Below are positions 49,001 through 61,535 of a stretch of 64,000 bases of DNA, one piece after another (position 1 is the stretch's first letter; each line of letters starts with the position of its first letter). The translations under genes were made by a program, and so were the position numbers. The DNA is from Sipunculus nudus (taxonomy: Eukaryota; Annelida; Sipuncula; Golfingiida; Sipunculidae): the NCBI GenBank assembly GCA_026874595.1, contig CM049322.1, positions 58,557,886-58,621,885 of the forward strand, written 5' to 3'. The notes under the pieces are model-generated. The model saw nothing but the letters and a program-made list of their open reading frames with translations, was not told the origin of the DNA and ran no database searches.

Positions 49001-52000
49001 CATGTCAAATACCATCTCTAACCTTATATCAGGTCAATAAGGAGATTTTAAACATTAGTTACCATGTCACAGACAGACACCATAAATTCATCATTATAGG
49101 CTGCATGACTATTAAAAACCACACCCAGACATATACATCAAATCTTTTAAACCTTCATTCTCTGTGTGCTGGTCTCACTATGTTGCAGTGCTTGAAATAG
49201 CTCACCTCACTGTGTATCAGTAAGGGTGTCTGACAGTGACGTAAATTATTGTTTCTTTTTTTGTCACCAGGAGGAGTTAAACATTATGAGTCGGATCGGA
49301 GGACAGCTAGGCCACCTTAACCAGAAGTTTGAGCGACTGGAAGTCGACGCGTCTCTTGCTCAGACGATGTTTGAAGATAACAGGTTTGTAACAGTGACAC
49401 AAATTTAAATTTGGAAGTTATTTAAAAAAATGAGCTTCTGTTTTGAGCTTGCCTGACTTGGAGTCATTCTGAGCTTTAGAAATGAGTCTTTTGTCTGTCC
49501 TTTTCCCTCTGACTGGATTGCCATTGAGTAACATGACACAGATCGTAACCAGTAAACTTAGAAATGCATTGCATAAAATCCAAGGTCCAGTAACATTCTA
49601 AGGAAACCCAAAATTAGGTCACATAGACCTGTATTCTATCAGTTGTACTGTAAAAACTTGCATTAGATCACCTTAATTCAGTCTTTCAAAGTGCTTAAGG
49701 CTGCTGAAAAAAATGTTTTATGCGGTCACAAATTTCTTAGCCCCATATTAGTGGTGGGAGTCAGTTCCTTTATCATAATCAATCATCAGTTTGAGCAAAC
49801 AGACTGATGATTGATTATTAATCGGTTCAGACAAATATATGCAGTTATCAAAGAAAAATGCAATTATCTGTGAAACTGTACCTGCGTTTCCCCGGCAGAT
49901 ATTCTCCTCTCGTGCATGAGAGTAACAATCTTCCACATATATAGACAAAATCAGACTAATTTTAAGGATCAAATTAAAAGATCGGCAACATCGGGTAATA
50001 TTTTTCATTATGAAAATTAAGAGCAGCTAAGAATGTTAGGCCTATAGAGGGGCTGTTTTTCTAGCACATGAAGGTAGATTTTATGGGCCAAGGTGCGCTT
50101 AGGGCAGATCATACCAAAACAAAAAAAAATTGCAGACTAGTCCAAAAAAAATTCCAGCTGAAATCCAAATACTCGACCAGCCGGGTTAGCCCCAACGAAG
50201 AATTTTTTAAGGACGGCCTAAACAGTGGCACCTGGCATCGGTTAAATAGATTATTTCTAAGAGAATCTCGCAAAATTGGCATAGACCTGGAGAATTTATG
50301 GAGTATTTTAATGCCTTCCCTCCCATATTTTGCAATGTACATTTCGTTAGAAAACTCCCCGCAAATTCTGCAGCTCCCTGCGAGTTCACAGATAATAAGT
50401 TTAATAACTCCTCCTTTCTCGCATCTACCGTGTCATACTCAGTTACATACGGAAGTTATTTGGGAACACAGACTGATTATATGAAGTGCGGAATGTGGTA
50501 AAAAATGAAAGAATCATTTTTGCCCATAACTAAAAGGCATTCTGTAAAGAAACAATCATTATTATGATGTAATCGATAGTTGCCTTTGGTAATCGAGCGC
50601 TTGAAAGTGGCAGCAAACTGACTGACTTTCGATAAAACTCGATGATCGGCCCACCACTACCCCATATACAGATAAAGCACTGTCATTGTGAAAAATTTAG
50701 CAATTTCTGACATGTTTATTTTTATCCTACAAAGTAAGGACAAAATAAATTGTCAAATTATTTCCGTAGCTCTAGACGTGTTATGAATCTTTGCCCTTAA
50801 ATCTTGAATAAGTTTCTGCAAAAATCTCAGATAAGTTCAAAACCTGGTGACCTTGACCTTCATCTTCAAGGTCAAATCTTTAGAATTTTAGGATTTTTAG
50901 AAACCCAAAACATTTGAATTGGTCAATATTTTTTTCCTCAGTTTTGGAGATGGGAGGTCTGTAGAGATATGAGACGTATTTGTTTTGTAACGGCAAAAAC
51001 AAACTCATTCTGCTTTATATTTAATAGCCAGCACATATTTTATGATAATTGATCACCCCAACAAGGATGATGATAATCACTCTCAATTTTTCACTGAATA
51101 TTCAATCCTAGTACCATCGCCACATGTTTTTAAAACCATAATTTAACATCATCATAAACATTATCAAAGCTAATAATAATTTGAAAACAGACATTAGCAC
51201 TAGTTCCTGAAAAGTAACACTGTTGGCTAATTCATTAAATCTTCTAGTAATGCAATGTTTTTACAGTCTCACTATAGCGCACTAAAAGTGGCACATAGAA
51301 CCCCCTCCTGTGCTTACATTCTCTGAGGTCTACCATGTTGTATATTTATATTCAGATCTAAAGATTTCCTTTGTCTCAAAGCAAACCCTCCCTGTAGGAA
51401 ATGTTGAAAATCTGGTAAAGATACAACAAAAGCTGAACTAAGATATAACCTGTAATATAAATTTCAGAAGTGTCAGTATTTGTCTGAAATCTCAAATAAA
51501 TTTAAACAGGAAAGGGTAACACTGAGTGACTTCCCTTATCTTCCAGATTCAAGTCACAACAAGTCCCGCTGATCGCAGCATCTGGTCGTCACGGTCACAC
51601 AGTAACCCTTTACAGAATCGGGGACCACGTTGATATGAGCCGTGGTCCTCTCATGTCAACAACTGGCTTAATATCAAGGTTTGCAATCTCAACAGTAAGT
51701 ATCACGGATATTATATTTTCTTGGAAAAAATGAAAAGTTTTAAAAAAATATTGTTTCTTGAAGGTCTTTGTGTTAAGTCATATAGTATCTGTAAATGTTA
51801 AGTAATTATACTGGGAATGATAGACAATATGGTTGTGTACCTTGTGTGAGTGTTTACCACGTTCAGTTCTGTGTTTGAATGATATTTATGATGCCTGTGA
51901 ATAGATAAATTAGCATGCAGTTAAGTAGGTCCTCATGATAAGATCAGATTGTTTTTATGATAAATTAGTGGTTTACAGTGGTTGCCTTTTTGTTCATGGT

Positions 52001-54791
52001 GGTTTAAAATTTGTGAAATGGAAATTATCAGGTAAATAAAACATTCATGAATAAGACAGGGCTCCCACCCCCCATATAATTCCTATATTTTTGAAAAGTG
52101 TCCTATATATTCCTATATATTTGTAATTTGTCCTATAATTCCTATATTTTTACTAAGTTGCACCGTATGACATTCTACAAATGTCACAAAGGAGCAAATG
52201 CTAGTCCTTTGTGCACCCCAGTGTATTCCAGTTCCCCCCTAGGAGGTTAATGAACCATCCCTAAGGGGTAAATGGCCAAGCCTGCACCCCTTGAAGCCTT
52301 AGTAGGGCGGACTTATCCACCGAGCTGGGAAGGCAGCAAGCTGGGCTACACTGGGGACAAAACACTGGAGAAGGGCACTCAGGAACTTAAAAAAGGGCAA
52401 GTCTTGCTGAAGAATTTGAGCAAGACAGATTTTAGCTGTACAGTAAGCCCTCAGCCTAAAAGCCTAAGCGTTGAAACTAATGGAAAATATGTCACTAATA
52501 TCCAGACTATTACATTTGACATAACGGTAACATTTTATATTTTATTTTTCATGATAGATATTGAAATAATTTAGTAACTATATAAGGGATACATTGAGAT
52601 TTCTGCAAAGAAAATCAGTCTTCAATGCCCAACAACAAACTTAACATACAAACATGACTATACATGGGCATGACACTATTAAGTTTTATTGCAATTATGT
52701 CAATTTGTATGACAATAAATGTTGAAGTAATTTTCTGTTATATGACATCCCTTGCCACTGTCCTATATTTTTGGAAGGAGTTTTTTTTTCAAAATTGAGT
52801 GGGAGCTCGGATAAGAGTTTCCATCATTTGAAGGCAAGAGGAAAGGTTACAACTTGATATTATGAATAATTATAGATCTTGCATGTACATAGATTTGCTA
52901 TTTTATATGACAATCTATATATCAAATTATCCACCATTAATGAACAATAATTTCCATATGTTCAACGTTACCTTTGCTTCTCATTCAATAGATAAGATTT
53001 TGTGCACATATATCTTGATATAATGTATTCCTGTAATAAACATTATAGTTTGTGCAGGTCTTTTGTATGGTAAGATTGAAAAAATGGAATCTTCGGGAAA
53101 CACTAAAAAGGTGAATATTACAAAATTTCCCCCCACAAATATGAATTCAGCTGCAGTATATTTTGTTATTAAAAAATTATGTGAGTGTAGATTAAGGTGG
53201 TTTTTATTGTAGTGACTGTTATTAAAGTGACTTAATTTATTTATCAGATACACAACATAGAAAGTCCAGATTTGGGTCCTCTACAAAGAATCCAAGGAAT
53301 GGCTTTACCAAGACAGTTACCGGTAAGTTGTGATCTTTCTTGTGAGATTAACAAAATTTAAAACATTGTATATTTTATATACAGTGATACCTGTCTTATG
53401 AAACCACCCATGGGACTGCTCCAAAGTGGTCTTAATTCACAGGTGGTCTTATTAGACAGTCAATTTTTACCAATGTGAACGCTTTAGGTTCACCCAAGGG
53501 TGGTCTCAAAAGACGTGGTCTTTAAAACAGGTTCCACTGCAGTGAAACATTTACATTTCTTGGGCAGGTGATACATGAAGTCCATCAAATAACATGCTGT
53601 GTATTGTATAGAAAAATTTAAACATGAGTGAAATTTATTTTAAGCTGAAATTCTTCTATTTATGAGATCTGATTTCAAAGTTTATTCTAAATGTGTAAAA
53701 TTATTTGCTCAAATAACACTAATAGAGAATTGGTTCACAATATATGCATTTGCCATTACATCCAATAAAATTGTCATGATTTTTATTTATATGCATGAAG
53801 ATAATCAAATCCCCTTGCCTGTTTTGTATATACCACAGCATAACTATTTTACAGATGTTGAGGTGACTGTGATCTTTAATGTTTCAGGCGCACTACTGGA
53901 CATATGAGCTGCTGTGCAAGAGGGCAAAACAGTTGGTAAGTATGACATGTTTTGACTTGTGACCTGTTTTTGTTTTACATGGAAAATTTACATCTGGCCA
54001 TACAAATGTGAATTCAAGCTCAGTTTTGTCTATGAAACCTGGTGGCATATTTTGATTTAAGAACTCTTCCTAGAGTTTTGATTTCCAGCTGGTCTGACAA
54101 TCACACCATCAATCATAACTAAATGTTTTAATATGCAAGCAGTTGCACAGCTACAATAATGGTCATCACTGCGTAAGCTAACACAGTATAAATTGTAGAT
54201 AATTATAATCATCCGAGATGTCACCATTGGTCACTAATTATGTGTGTGTGTGTGTATTATATATAAGATGCAGCATCCTTCCATTCTGTTGGCTCTGTAT
54301 GATACGCTAGAATGCTTCCTTATGCTACAAACTTTAACTAAGATTGATTTTCTGAAGAACTCCTCAAACCTGAGATAGGTCATTATGACCTAATTTCTTT
54401 CAGATATTCCACATAATTGTTGCCTGGATTTTTGCCTGAATGTCCCAGACTCTACAGACTTGTTGTTTGTTCAAAGCCCTGACTAAACTACTGATTACTT
54501 AACCTAGAATTGTTATTTCAGAGCATCTCAACAGCCCAGGTCCACTCTGTATATTATATTTTGTGTCCTTGCATTTATGTGATTTGTCGTGTCTCAGTCG
54601 CCAAGATTTTACAAATACTTTCCAATTTACAAATATTATGAATATGAAACCCTTGTGAACCTGTGAGCCAATCACAATAAATATAAACATATATAGAATG
54701 TGTTGTATATTTTGTTTTAAAGAATCCTGCACCTGTTCCTACACTCAAACAAGGTGAAGCCGTCAGCGTCGCCGAAAACCACACCCAGTGA
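46061..54791 (+). CDS. MRPL39: MRPL39, mitochondrial large-subunit ribosomal protein
   Basis: Nine exons join in frame: 46061-46252, 47079-47218, 47648-47747, 48892-48953, 49271-49383, 51547-51694, 53248-53322, 53888-53935 and 54723-54791 (TGA), giving about 315 residues after a missing N-terminus (human about 338). Family signatures are RNDLFGQEKARQLSL, LLMNKNLSTPFNCAMHISEL, ALVNGEPWDMHRPLEEDCEV, FWRSCSFMLGHVLETAFKDE, TVTLYRIGDHVDMSRGPLM and IQGMALPRQLPAHYW. The protein resembles the N-terminal TGS and second additional domains of threonyl-tRNA synthetase without the catalytic core, and is part of the mitochondrial large subunit. The first confirmed exon needs one base from an upstream exon that should carry the start and targeting peptide. 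Two DNA transposons and a pogo-type MITE lie in its introns, and a tandem repeat starts at the donor of the exon ending 47218. Confidence 0.95.
46945..47045 (+). repeat. Interspersed repeat fragment with poly-C
   Basis: Starts GCGCAGGCGCGGATACAAGG and continues into C-rich tracts, like the fragment at 19293-19436. It ends about 35 bp before the acceptor of the MRPL39 exon at 47079, so it has replaced normal intron sequence very close to the branch-point region. Confidence 0.5.
47216..47338 (+). repeat. 32-bp tandem repeat anchored on an MRPL39 donor
   Basis: Four units (47216-47247, 47248-47279, 47280-47306 and 47307-47338) each start with CAGGT and continue TTGTTAAGGTCAAAGGTTAA with changes. 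The first CAG|GTAAGT is the real 5' splice site of the exon ending at 47218. Units two and four read CAG|GTCAGT and unit three CAG|GTTGGT, all donor-like. Confidence 0.9.
47757..48025 (+). mobile_element. tRNA-derived SINE
   Basis: tRNA-like head with B box GGGTTCAAGTCCC after an A-box-like CCCGTAATGGTTCTGGACGT, then CCCCTGGCGAAGGTC and CCACCCAGGGCTTATTGGGT. Same family as the copy at 21231-21492. It begins about 10 bp past the donor of the MRPL39 exon ending at 47747. Confidence 0.7.
49749..50659. mobile_element. Non-autonomous hAT-type element
   Basis: Ends are inverted repeats TAGTGGTGGG ... CCCACCACTA, flanked by the 8-bp direct repeat CCCCATAT (49741-49748 and 50660-50667). TAGTGGTGGG-type ends with 8-bp duplications are usual for hAT transposons. 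Near the left end is a further hairpin (AATCAATCATCAGT with its complement). A 138-codon frame at 50068-50484 has no transposase motif I can recognise. It lies in an MRPL39 intron. Confidence 0.85.
52057..52808. mobile_element. Probable hAT-type element
   Basis: CAGGGCTCCCAC at the left and GTGGGAGCTC at the right are inverted. Flanks GAATAAGA and GGATAAGA agree at 7 of 8 positions, as an 8-bp target duplication would. Inside are several TCCTATAT/TTCCTATATTTTT repeats near both ends. A 100-codon frame at 52272 has no recognised domain. It lies in an MRPL39 intron. Confidence 0.6.
53382..53539. mobile_element. pogo/Tigger-type MITE
   Basis: Ends are inverted repeats: CAGTGATACCTGTCTTATGA at the left, and the complement of the right end, CAGTGGAACCTGTTTTAAAG. 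TA precedes the left end. CAGTG-start ends and the small size (158 bp) fit a non-autonomous Tc1/mariner-superfamily (pogo) element. Confidence 0.75.
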
Positions 54792-55135
54792 TGTGAATAC
54801 AGTGACACCTGGTGGCTGACACAGGAGTGATTCAGTTTATTGTGGTCAGGTCTTTTGTATAAAAGACCAAAAATGATGTCATCATTTCCCAGGAGGCATT
54901 AGAATCCCAGAAATCTCCTGATGTCTCAGAAGACATTGTGAACGCCATCATAATCTCAAAGACTGGCTTTATTTAACAAAAAATCTGCTGTTATTTGACC
55001 TTAAAAGTATTATGGTCCCAAACCTGGAAAAATTGTTAGTCAGGGAGTCTTGTTTTTTAAAGGGTTAGTTTTTCATGACACTATAATATGATTATATGTG
55101 TGGTTAATGTATAACACAAAATAAAATAGATATAA
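54792..55135 (+). other. MRPL39 3' UTR with AATAAA near the end
   Basis: The stretch after the TGA has no further reading frame of interest. An AATAAA lies at about 55120, a plausible polyadenylation signal. Confidence 0.4.
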
Positions 55136-55519
55136 ATTATCAAATTTATTCAACTTAAATGCTTTGATTATTGATGACAGCAAGACAACAACAAATGTCT
55201 TTGTTGGAAGGTTCAGTGAGTCAAAACATCAGTATATGAACACAAAGTTGTAGCTAGTGATTCAATCGGTATGTATTTAATAATTAATGTGTGTATTTAC
55301 TATACAGAGGGCAACTACATAAGGTAGTCATGTGATTAATGCTGGGATATACATGATAACGCTACATCCCGTTACATTCAGACTCCTAAAAATCCTAACA
55401 TAATTTGTGGATTTGGGTGTGGTCATAAAAAAAGGTTTATTCTGTTCCTAAGTTAGCTGATATTAGTCAGTTAACCCCCAAAACCCTCCGCACGGACGAT
55501 GTCCTCAGACTACTTTCAT

Positions 55520-56150
55520 GTCACATACCCACCCAATCATCAAACTCAGACTGTTTTTTTCTTCCAAACATTTCCTGGGGGCTGCCATTTTCCATATAGA
55601 CTAAAACCCGGGAGTCGGAAGCAGGGTAAGAAAGGTCAAAATGTAGAGACTGAAATCAAGCATGAGGGATGCAGCTGCCCTCAGATTCTCCATAATAGCT
55701 CCTACCCCTCTGACTTTGCATGGTCTGCCATTAGTCATGCAAACCAGATGTCAGTAGAATGGTACATTGCTTCATTATTGACAACAAACATGTGGTTCGC
55801 TTTTATTTCTCTTATATTAACATTGCATGCTTTCTTTCCATATCATAAAGTTATCATTGCCGAGATATGGCAGTACTGGCAGTTACAATCTTCCACAATC
55901 ACAATATCACACCAATATATTTCTCCATCATTTGTTTTAACTGCTTTATTTATGTAATCATCACACATGACATAGGTAAGGTCCGCCAGTACAAACTATA
56001 CAGTGAATGCAGGATTCTTTTGTACTCCATACTAGGGGTTCATCCATACTTTCGTTATGCGACCTTTGACATCCAGGTTTAAGTGGGTACACAAAATGAC
56101 AGCCCCCATGAGCAGTTTCAAGAAACTTTGAGAAATAAACCTGTCGGGGT
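55520..56150. mobile_element. Diverged inverted-repeat element
   Basis: The block CCTGGGGGCTGCCATTTTCC at 55573 and the complement of 56090-56125 (ATGGGGGCTGTCATTTTGTG) are matched in inverted orientation, with weaker similarity either side (AAACCCGGGAGTC against AAACCTGGATGTC). The outer boundaries are not clear. Confidence 0.4.
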
Positions 56151-56627
56151 TCCATCAGGCATTGGGGTGTCACAAAAGTATTAGAAGACATTGTCCAGAT
56201 GAGAATCTGTATAGAGAGTCTGGTGGCACGGCAATTGTATTGGCAAAGATGAGAGCGGAAATACTTTTTTTTTTGGACCTTGCAACTTGAACAAACTATA
56301 TCACAATATGTACACATGAAGTTATTTGTTCATACCAACTAATTAGTTTTTATATTTAAGTACACACATATGATACTCAGTGCAAAATGCAGGGGTTGAA
56401 ATACATGTATAAATATTTACACATGGCAGGGATTGAAATATAGAGGTGCAGACCAGTTACAGGTTGTCACATAAAGGTGTATGCAAGGCAGAGGTTTACT
56501 TGAAAATGTTTACACAAGCAGAGATTTAAGTATATAAGCATGTACATAAGGCAGAGGTTGAAATGTAAGTGTACACTAGGCAGGTATTGAAATATGGTAT
56601 AAAAAAGCAAGGGTTGAAATTTAAGAT

Positions 56628-56682
<55 letters not shown>
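56628..56682. repeat. (TA)n microsatellite
   Basis: About 55 bp of perfect TA. The Ile/Tyr frames on both strands are artefacts. Confidence 0.95.
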
Positions 56683-56684
<2 letters not shown>

Positions 56685-59264
56685 TTTGGGGCATGTACAT
56701 ATTGATTTATGCCTGTATATAATTTTTGGTGAAAGCTCACATTATCTTGGTGCTTTTCTAGTGCATGCGTAAAAGCAATAAACCACATCCTTTCACAGCA
56801 GTTGTTTATACAAATAGGTATAGAGACATGTTTGTAATTCAGTATATAATATAATACTGCCAAGAAATCTGTGAAAATAAAAAAAATATATTACAGTGAC
56901 ACAGCTGCAAAAACTGGTCCATCTGTATGACACCACTGTACATTTATGAAGCTTCATGTACAGTTTATTTATATGTCACCTTAAGGGATTTATTGTCAGG
57001 TTTTATTTGCTGTAAGGTAAAATGCAATCTGAAGTTTCCCAACCACGCCACCTAGTGTGTAGATACAGTATAGTACATTGCTGAAAATCTGTGGTTTAGA
57101 TAGTGGTTAACCTTCTTAACCTTGGGAAAATCTATGATATAACACATTTGCAGAGTTTGTGTATTTTTTTGCATAATTCTGAATATTCTTAACTACCCTA
57201 TGCCCTACTACTTGTAGAATCGTACTCAGCGTAGATTTGTGGTAAGTGTACAGCTAAGTGGAAACAAATCAGATATGTTACATATTTTGCTCAAGCCTGT
57301 GCCAAATTTGTCATGTAAGAAGCAGCCACCATTAACATCCAATAGGCCGCTAGAGTGTGTATGTATTTGCACATTTTCAGTGTTTATAATACCTTTTCCT
57401 ATCAGTGTCTTCAAAACTTGTGTCATTTTCTGTGAATACTGCTTGAATGTTGTAAAATTAAATTTACACACTTGAACATCTGTTGTATATAGGGAGGTAT
57501 ACACTCACAGGCCTTCATTCTCCAAATTTGCAAATACATTTTCGCCCAAACTAAACACATGATTTACTTACACGTCACTCATTACATAGAAGCAGCCTGC
57601 ATTAAGGCGGGCAAGAACAAACGTGAGAGCTCACTTTGAAGTCATGAGGTCGTATAAAATGTATTGTACATAAGGCATCTAACATTTATGATTGTCAAGC
57701 ATTCACTGTGGTTCATTCAGGTTTGACCTGTGACATCACATTCCTGTTACAGACAGACTATTCTCGTGGATCTCTGCTAAAAATTGACATATATCAACTG
57801 GTATCTTGCATGGCTACTTACAACAACATTACAACATTGTAACCACATTCAGTTTGATTACCCACATTTCTACAATTTATTTTTTATCTTTTTTTTTCAT
57901 TGCTTGCTGTGAATGGTATTTACTAAATCTGTAAATATAAATACAGAACTCTCGGTCTCTGATGGGGAGGATGGCCACAAATTTCCAGTTGGATACTGCT
58001 GTCCCTGTTGTGAGTCTGAATGATAATATTCATATATTTTTAACTTAACTGGCATTTCTTTCCTCAGAAAGTGATTTATTGCTAAACATGGAAAAATGGA
58101 ATTCCTCATTTAATCTAGAGAGCAGAATGGACAAAGGCCAGAATTTCTATAAAATATAATCAGTGGTTGCTTATTTAATCTTTGGTGAAATATGATGTTT
58201 ATTCTAGTATAATTTTTCTCAGAAAGACACTTCTTTTGTTATCATTTATTGTGCCACAATGGTGCTGCTGGGGATATTTATGATGCTGTGATGAATATGT
58301 AGATAAGACACTTAACTGCTCTTTTGACACCAAGTATTCATAGGCCAGCAAGAAGTTGAGTGTACCTCAGGTCAGATGAACAATCAAAACTACACCTTTA
58401 TTGTCGAGAAAAGAAAAAACTTTAAAAGTATATCAGGATTAATGAAAAGCATGATGAAAGATGCTTGCTAGGTAGGCCTGTCTGTTTTATAGACTGGCCT
58501 TTCGCAAAAATGCAAAATATTATGACTATGAAGTGGCAGATGTGAAGTCATAATTTATGTGAAATCCAGTAGGTGGAAGCACTGGTCACCTTAGTCATGC
58601 ATCTGTGTCATGGAGCGATATCAATATTGATAAGATCTCTTCAGATAGTTATAACTTCATGCATATTTAAGTTTCTACATCAAAGTATTTTGGTATTTTA
58701 TTCTTTTTTTTTTAAGTTTTGTTGATTTATTTAAAACAGATTCACCGCTATATGTTGTGTCGTCATGCTCAGTCATGTTGGAGTCTGTGACTGTGAAATG
58801 TCATTCCATTGGCACATGTATTGTAACATGGTGTACAAGTCACAATTTTGCAGTGGTGTAAGAGTCAAATAATTGAGGTAAATAAAGATTTAGAAAAACA
58901 TTCAGTGGTGGTGTTACTCTGTGACTAGTGTGAGTGCAAGCTCTGAGATGTCTCCCATAACACATTGTTAACTCTATCGCTTAACTCATGATAAATATTA
59001 ATAAAAACATTATTACTTTATTTCAAACATTTTTTTGTGAAAATAGTATATAAATGTGAAGAGTGAATGATAGAACAATTTTATCAACTGGTTATCTTTA
59101 TCTAAAGGTAATGAATATTGTCCAGGCAAGACAAATTTATAGAAGTACATGTACAAGTGAACAGGTCCCTTACACTTGTATGGAAATTGGCTCTTTCTGA
59201 GGTAAAATATCAATCTTTAAATTTCAGTACTGCTGTCGGCTCAATATTAAAAAAAATAAATTGT

Positions 59265-59560
59265 TGCAATGTTGAGCTCGGCACACTATAAAAAGTCATC
59301 TGAGCTATAGTGATGGTAATTTTTGTCCAGCCGGCCATCCATTAACAAGGCACATTTTGAAACTGTTGGGAACTACAAATTCAAAAATCTACATACAGTT
59401 ATAGATGTCCCCAAGTGCTCCTACCATACCTAAAACTGGGTCACTGCAACTTCATTCCTTTGAATAATTTCAGGAAAACCTTTGTTTTTAAGTAAAAACC
59501 TATTGTTACATTTCAAAACTGCCCACTCTGAAAACCACTGGTCAGTGTATTGTGAGGATC
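59265..59560 (-). mobile_element. Fragment of the Helitron-like family
   Basis: Contains AAGTCATCTGAGCTATAG near its plus-strand start, then a body matching 42650-42830 (AGATGTCCCCAAG, CTACCATACCTAAAACTGGG, AACCTATTGTTACA). The terminal hairpin has decayed and the other end was not found. Confidence 0.6.
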
Positions 59561-61412
59561 CACTTTCATTGTTTGACCACACAATTACAGCCTACACCTT
59601 ATCCATAAATTATATTGTCATTTAATATACTCTGAATAATATGACAAGGACCCAAGGGAGCATTGCATGAGTTAATACTCCCTTTCCTTCTTCATAGATA
59701 ATGTGATAGGTCTGATATTATAAACCAGAACAATGTTTTTTTTTAGGGTAGCAACAACTGACCTGTAATTATTTATAAATGAAATCTCAAGATTTTCATA
59801 CAGCTCTGAGGTTTGTACCGGTATATGTTTCCATGACAACACTGGATACATCACCACATTATAACATCAGCAGCTGTTCACTAGAAATTAAGTGAAATCA
59901 GTATATATAAACTAGAAAAGCACTTAGAGAGCTCCACCAAGGCAGCTCATTACCCCCGTACAGCATTTTCAGAAATGCAGCATTTTTCCTTTAAGTCCTG
60001 AATCCAGATATTGATCCAGATCACCCCCAAAATTTAGTTAATTGTTCCTTGTATCATTGCCAAGCTATCCTGAAGATTTAATCTGTTAATCAAATTCTGT
60101 TCATATCTTTTTGATTAATGTTGCCAACAAATAGAAAAACAAGCAGACAAACCAAGGCCGTAAAAATAAACAACTTCCTTGGCAGAGGTAATTATCAATT
60201 TCTCGGTCGTCAGTCAATATTTGAAAAGAATAGTGCCAAGCAGCTTCAGTACTTAAACCTTTGTGAATGAAAAATATGAAATCACTGTATTAAACCCATT
60301 GGAAATCAATACCAGTACACATAAATTGTCATAGTAATTAATCAATGGCTTTGCTTCAAATGGAACATTTTGATATTGGATGTCTTCAGAAATAGTTATA
60401 GACTGCTAGAGTTGCTTTCAATGTCTTCTTCAAAGAAGTTAACAGTGATTTTGAGACCTCTGGGGATGTCATATAATTTTAATATGAAATAGTAGGCCTA
60501 CAAAGAATTGATACAAAACACCATTTTTTTTAAATTCTTGCTATGCTTTGAAATTCTACAGGCTGATTCTACATAAAAGCATGCAGTGCTGTGACCTAAA
60601 ACTTTACATTTAGCAAACACAATTATGGATTATTTATTGTCAGGTCCTAAGAAATGCAGGAAAATGGGATAATTTTTATATTCTAATTTAATCTATGATT
60701 GTCTTATACACCCCTGGTTGTAAAGTTTGCTCAAACATAAAAGAATATTACTGTTAAGTGTAGAGAAAATTGTATATCAGTGATGTATTGGCCTAAAGCT
60801 TTACCTTCATATCAACATTTAATCAATTTGCAAGAAAATGTTAAAAAAAATATATTATTTTAAGTTTTTGAATATTCTTTTTTATTATAAAATTTCCAAC
60901 CAAAACCTCCTGGCCATACCTAAATTGTGACAATTATAGTGCCATTTAACCCTGGAAACATAACTTAGATAAATATGTGATGGTGTTAAGTTAATTAGAT
61001 GTTTCATTGCTCATTTTTAATAAATAAATAAATATAAAATATTTATTACTTATTTATTCATATTTTAAGTTCTAATTTCTTTTTCATTATTAAATATTTG
61101 TGTATTTATATAATGTAATTATTTTTCAATTTACACTGTTATCATTATTTTGTGTTCATTTGTGATTTGTGATAACTGATAAGCAAGGAAAGAGGACTCA
61201 AACAATCCTTAGAATGATAATTATCGATTTAAATATTTCGATCTATATGCGTCTCACTGTTCATATAGTAAAATTATTTTCATATGCGTTCAGCCACTTT
61301 ATGACGTTCTCTTGAATCGATTTGACGCCAAGACTCGATCATGAACCGCGTAAATTCCATGGTCGATACATTAGGAGCATTTATTCCTATGCGACACTCT
61401 CGTTAGCGATAA

Positions 61413-61422
61413 TCTCGCGAGA
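61413..61422. promoter_or_regulatory. TCTCGCGAGA promoter element
   Basis: Perfect 10-bp palindrome about 115 bases upstream of the RSPH1 ATG. This motif is known from CpG-type promoters and is bound by BANP in vertebrates. It sits 8 bases before the X-box. Confidence 0.6.
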
Positions 61423-61429
61423 GTTGTTA

Positions 61430-61442
61430 GTTACTTGGCAAC
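61430..61442 (+). promoter_or_regulatory. RFX X-box upstream of RSPH1
   Basis: GTTACTTGGCAAC is a palindromic X-box with a one-base spacer and intact GTTRC and GGCAAC halves, 94 bases before the ATG. RFX factors activate motile-cilium genes through such sites. The match and position are both good. Confidence 0.7.
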
Positions 61443-61535
61443 GGCTGTTGTCAGAGCATATCTTGGTGTGTTGGAGCGGTTCGTCTGTCAATTTGTTGTG
61501 TTTAAGCCTGTGTTAACCACTTTATTTCTGCCAAA

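Larger units (their letters stand above)
55136..61300. other. Intergenic DNA between MRPL39 and RSPH1
   Basis: I see no exon with family support in these 6 kb. It holds a diverged inverted-repeat element (55520-56150), a (TA)n tract (56628-56682) and a fragment of the Helitron-like family (59265-59560). The many 60-90-codon frames are short, AT-rich and unsupported. Confidence 0.5.

Noticed and set aside
52272-52574. 100-codon frame inside the probable hAT element
   Set aside because: No transposase or other domain is seen, and it ends in AT-rich low-complexity sequence.
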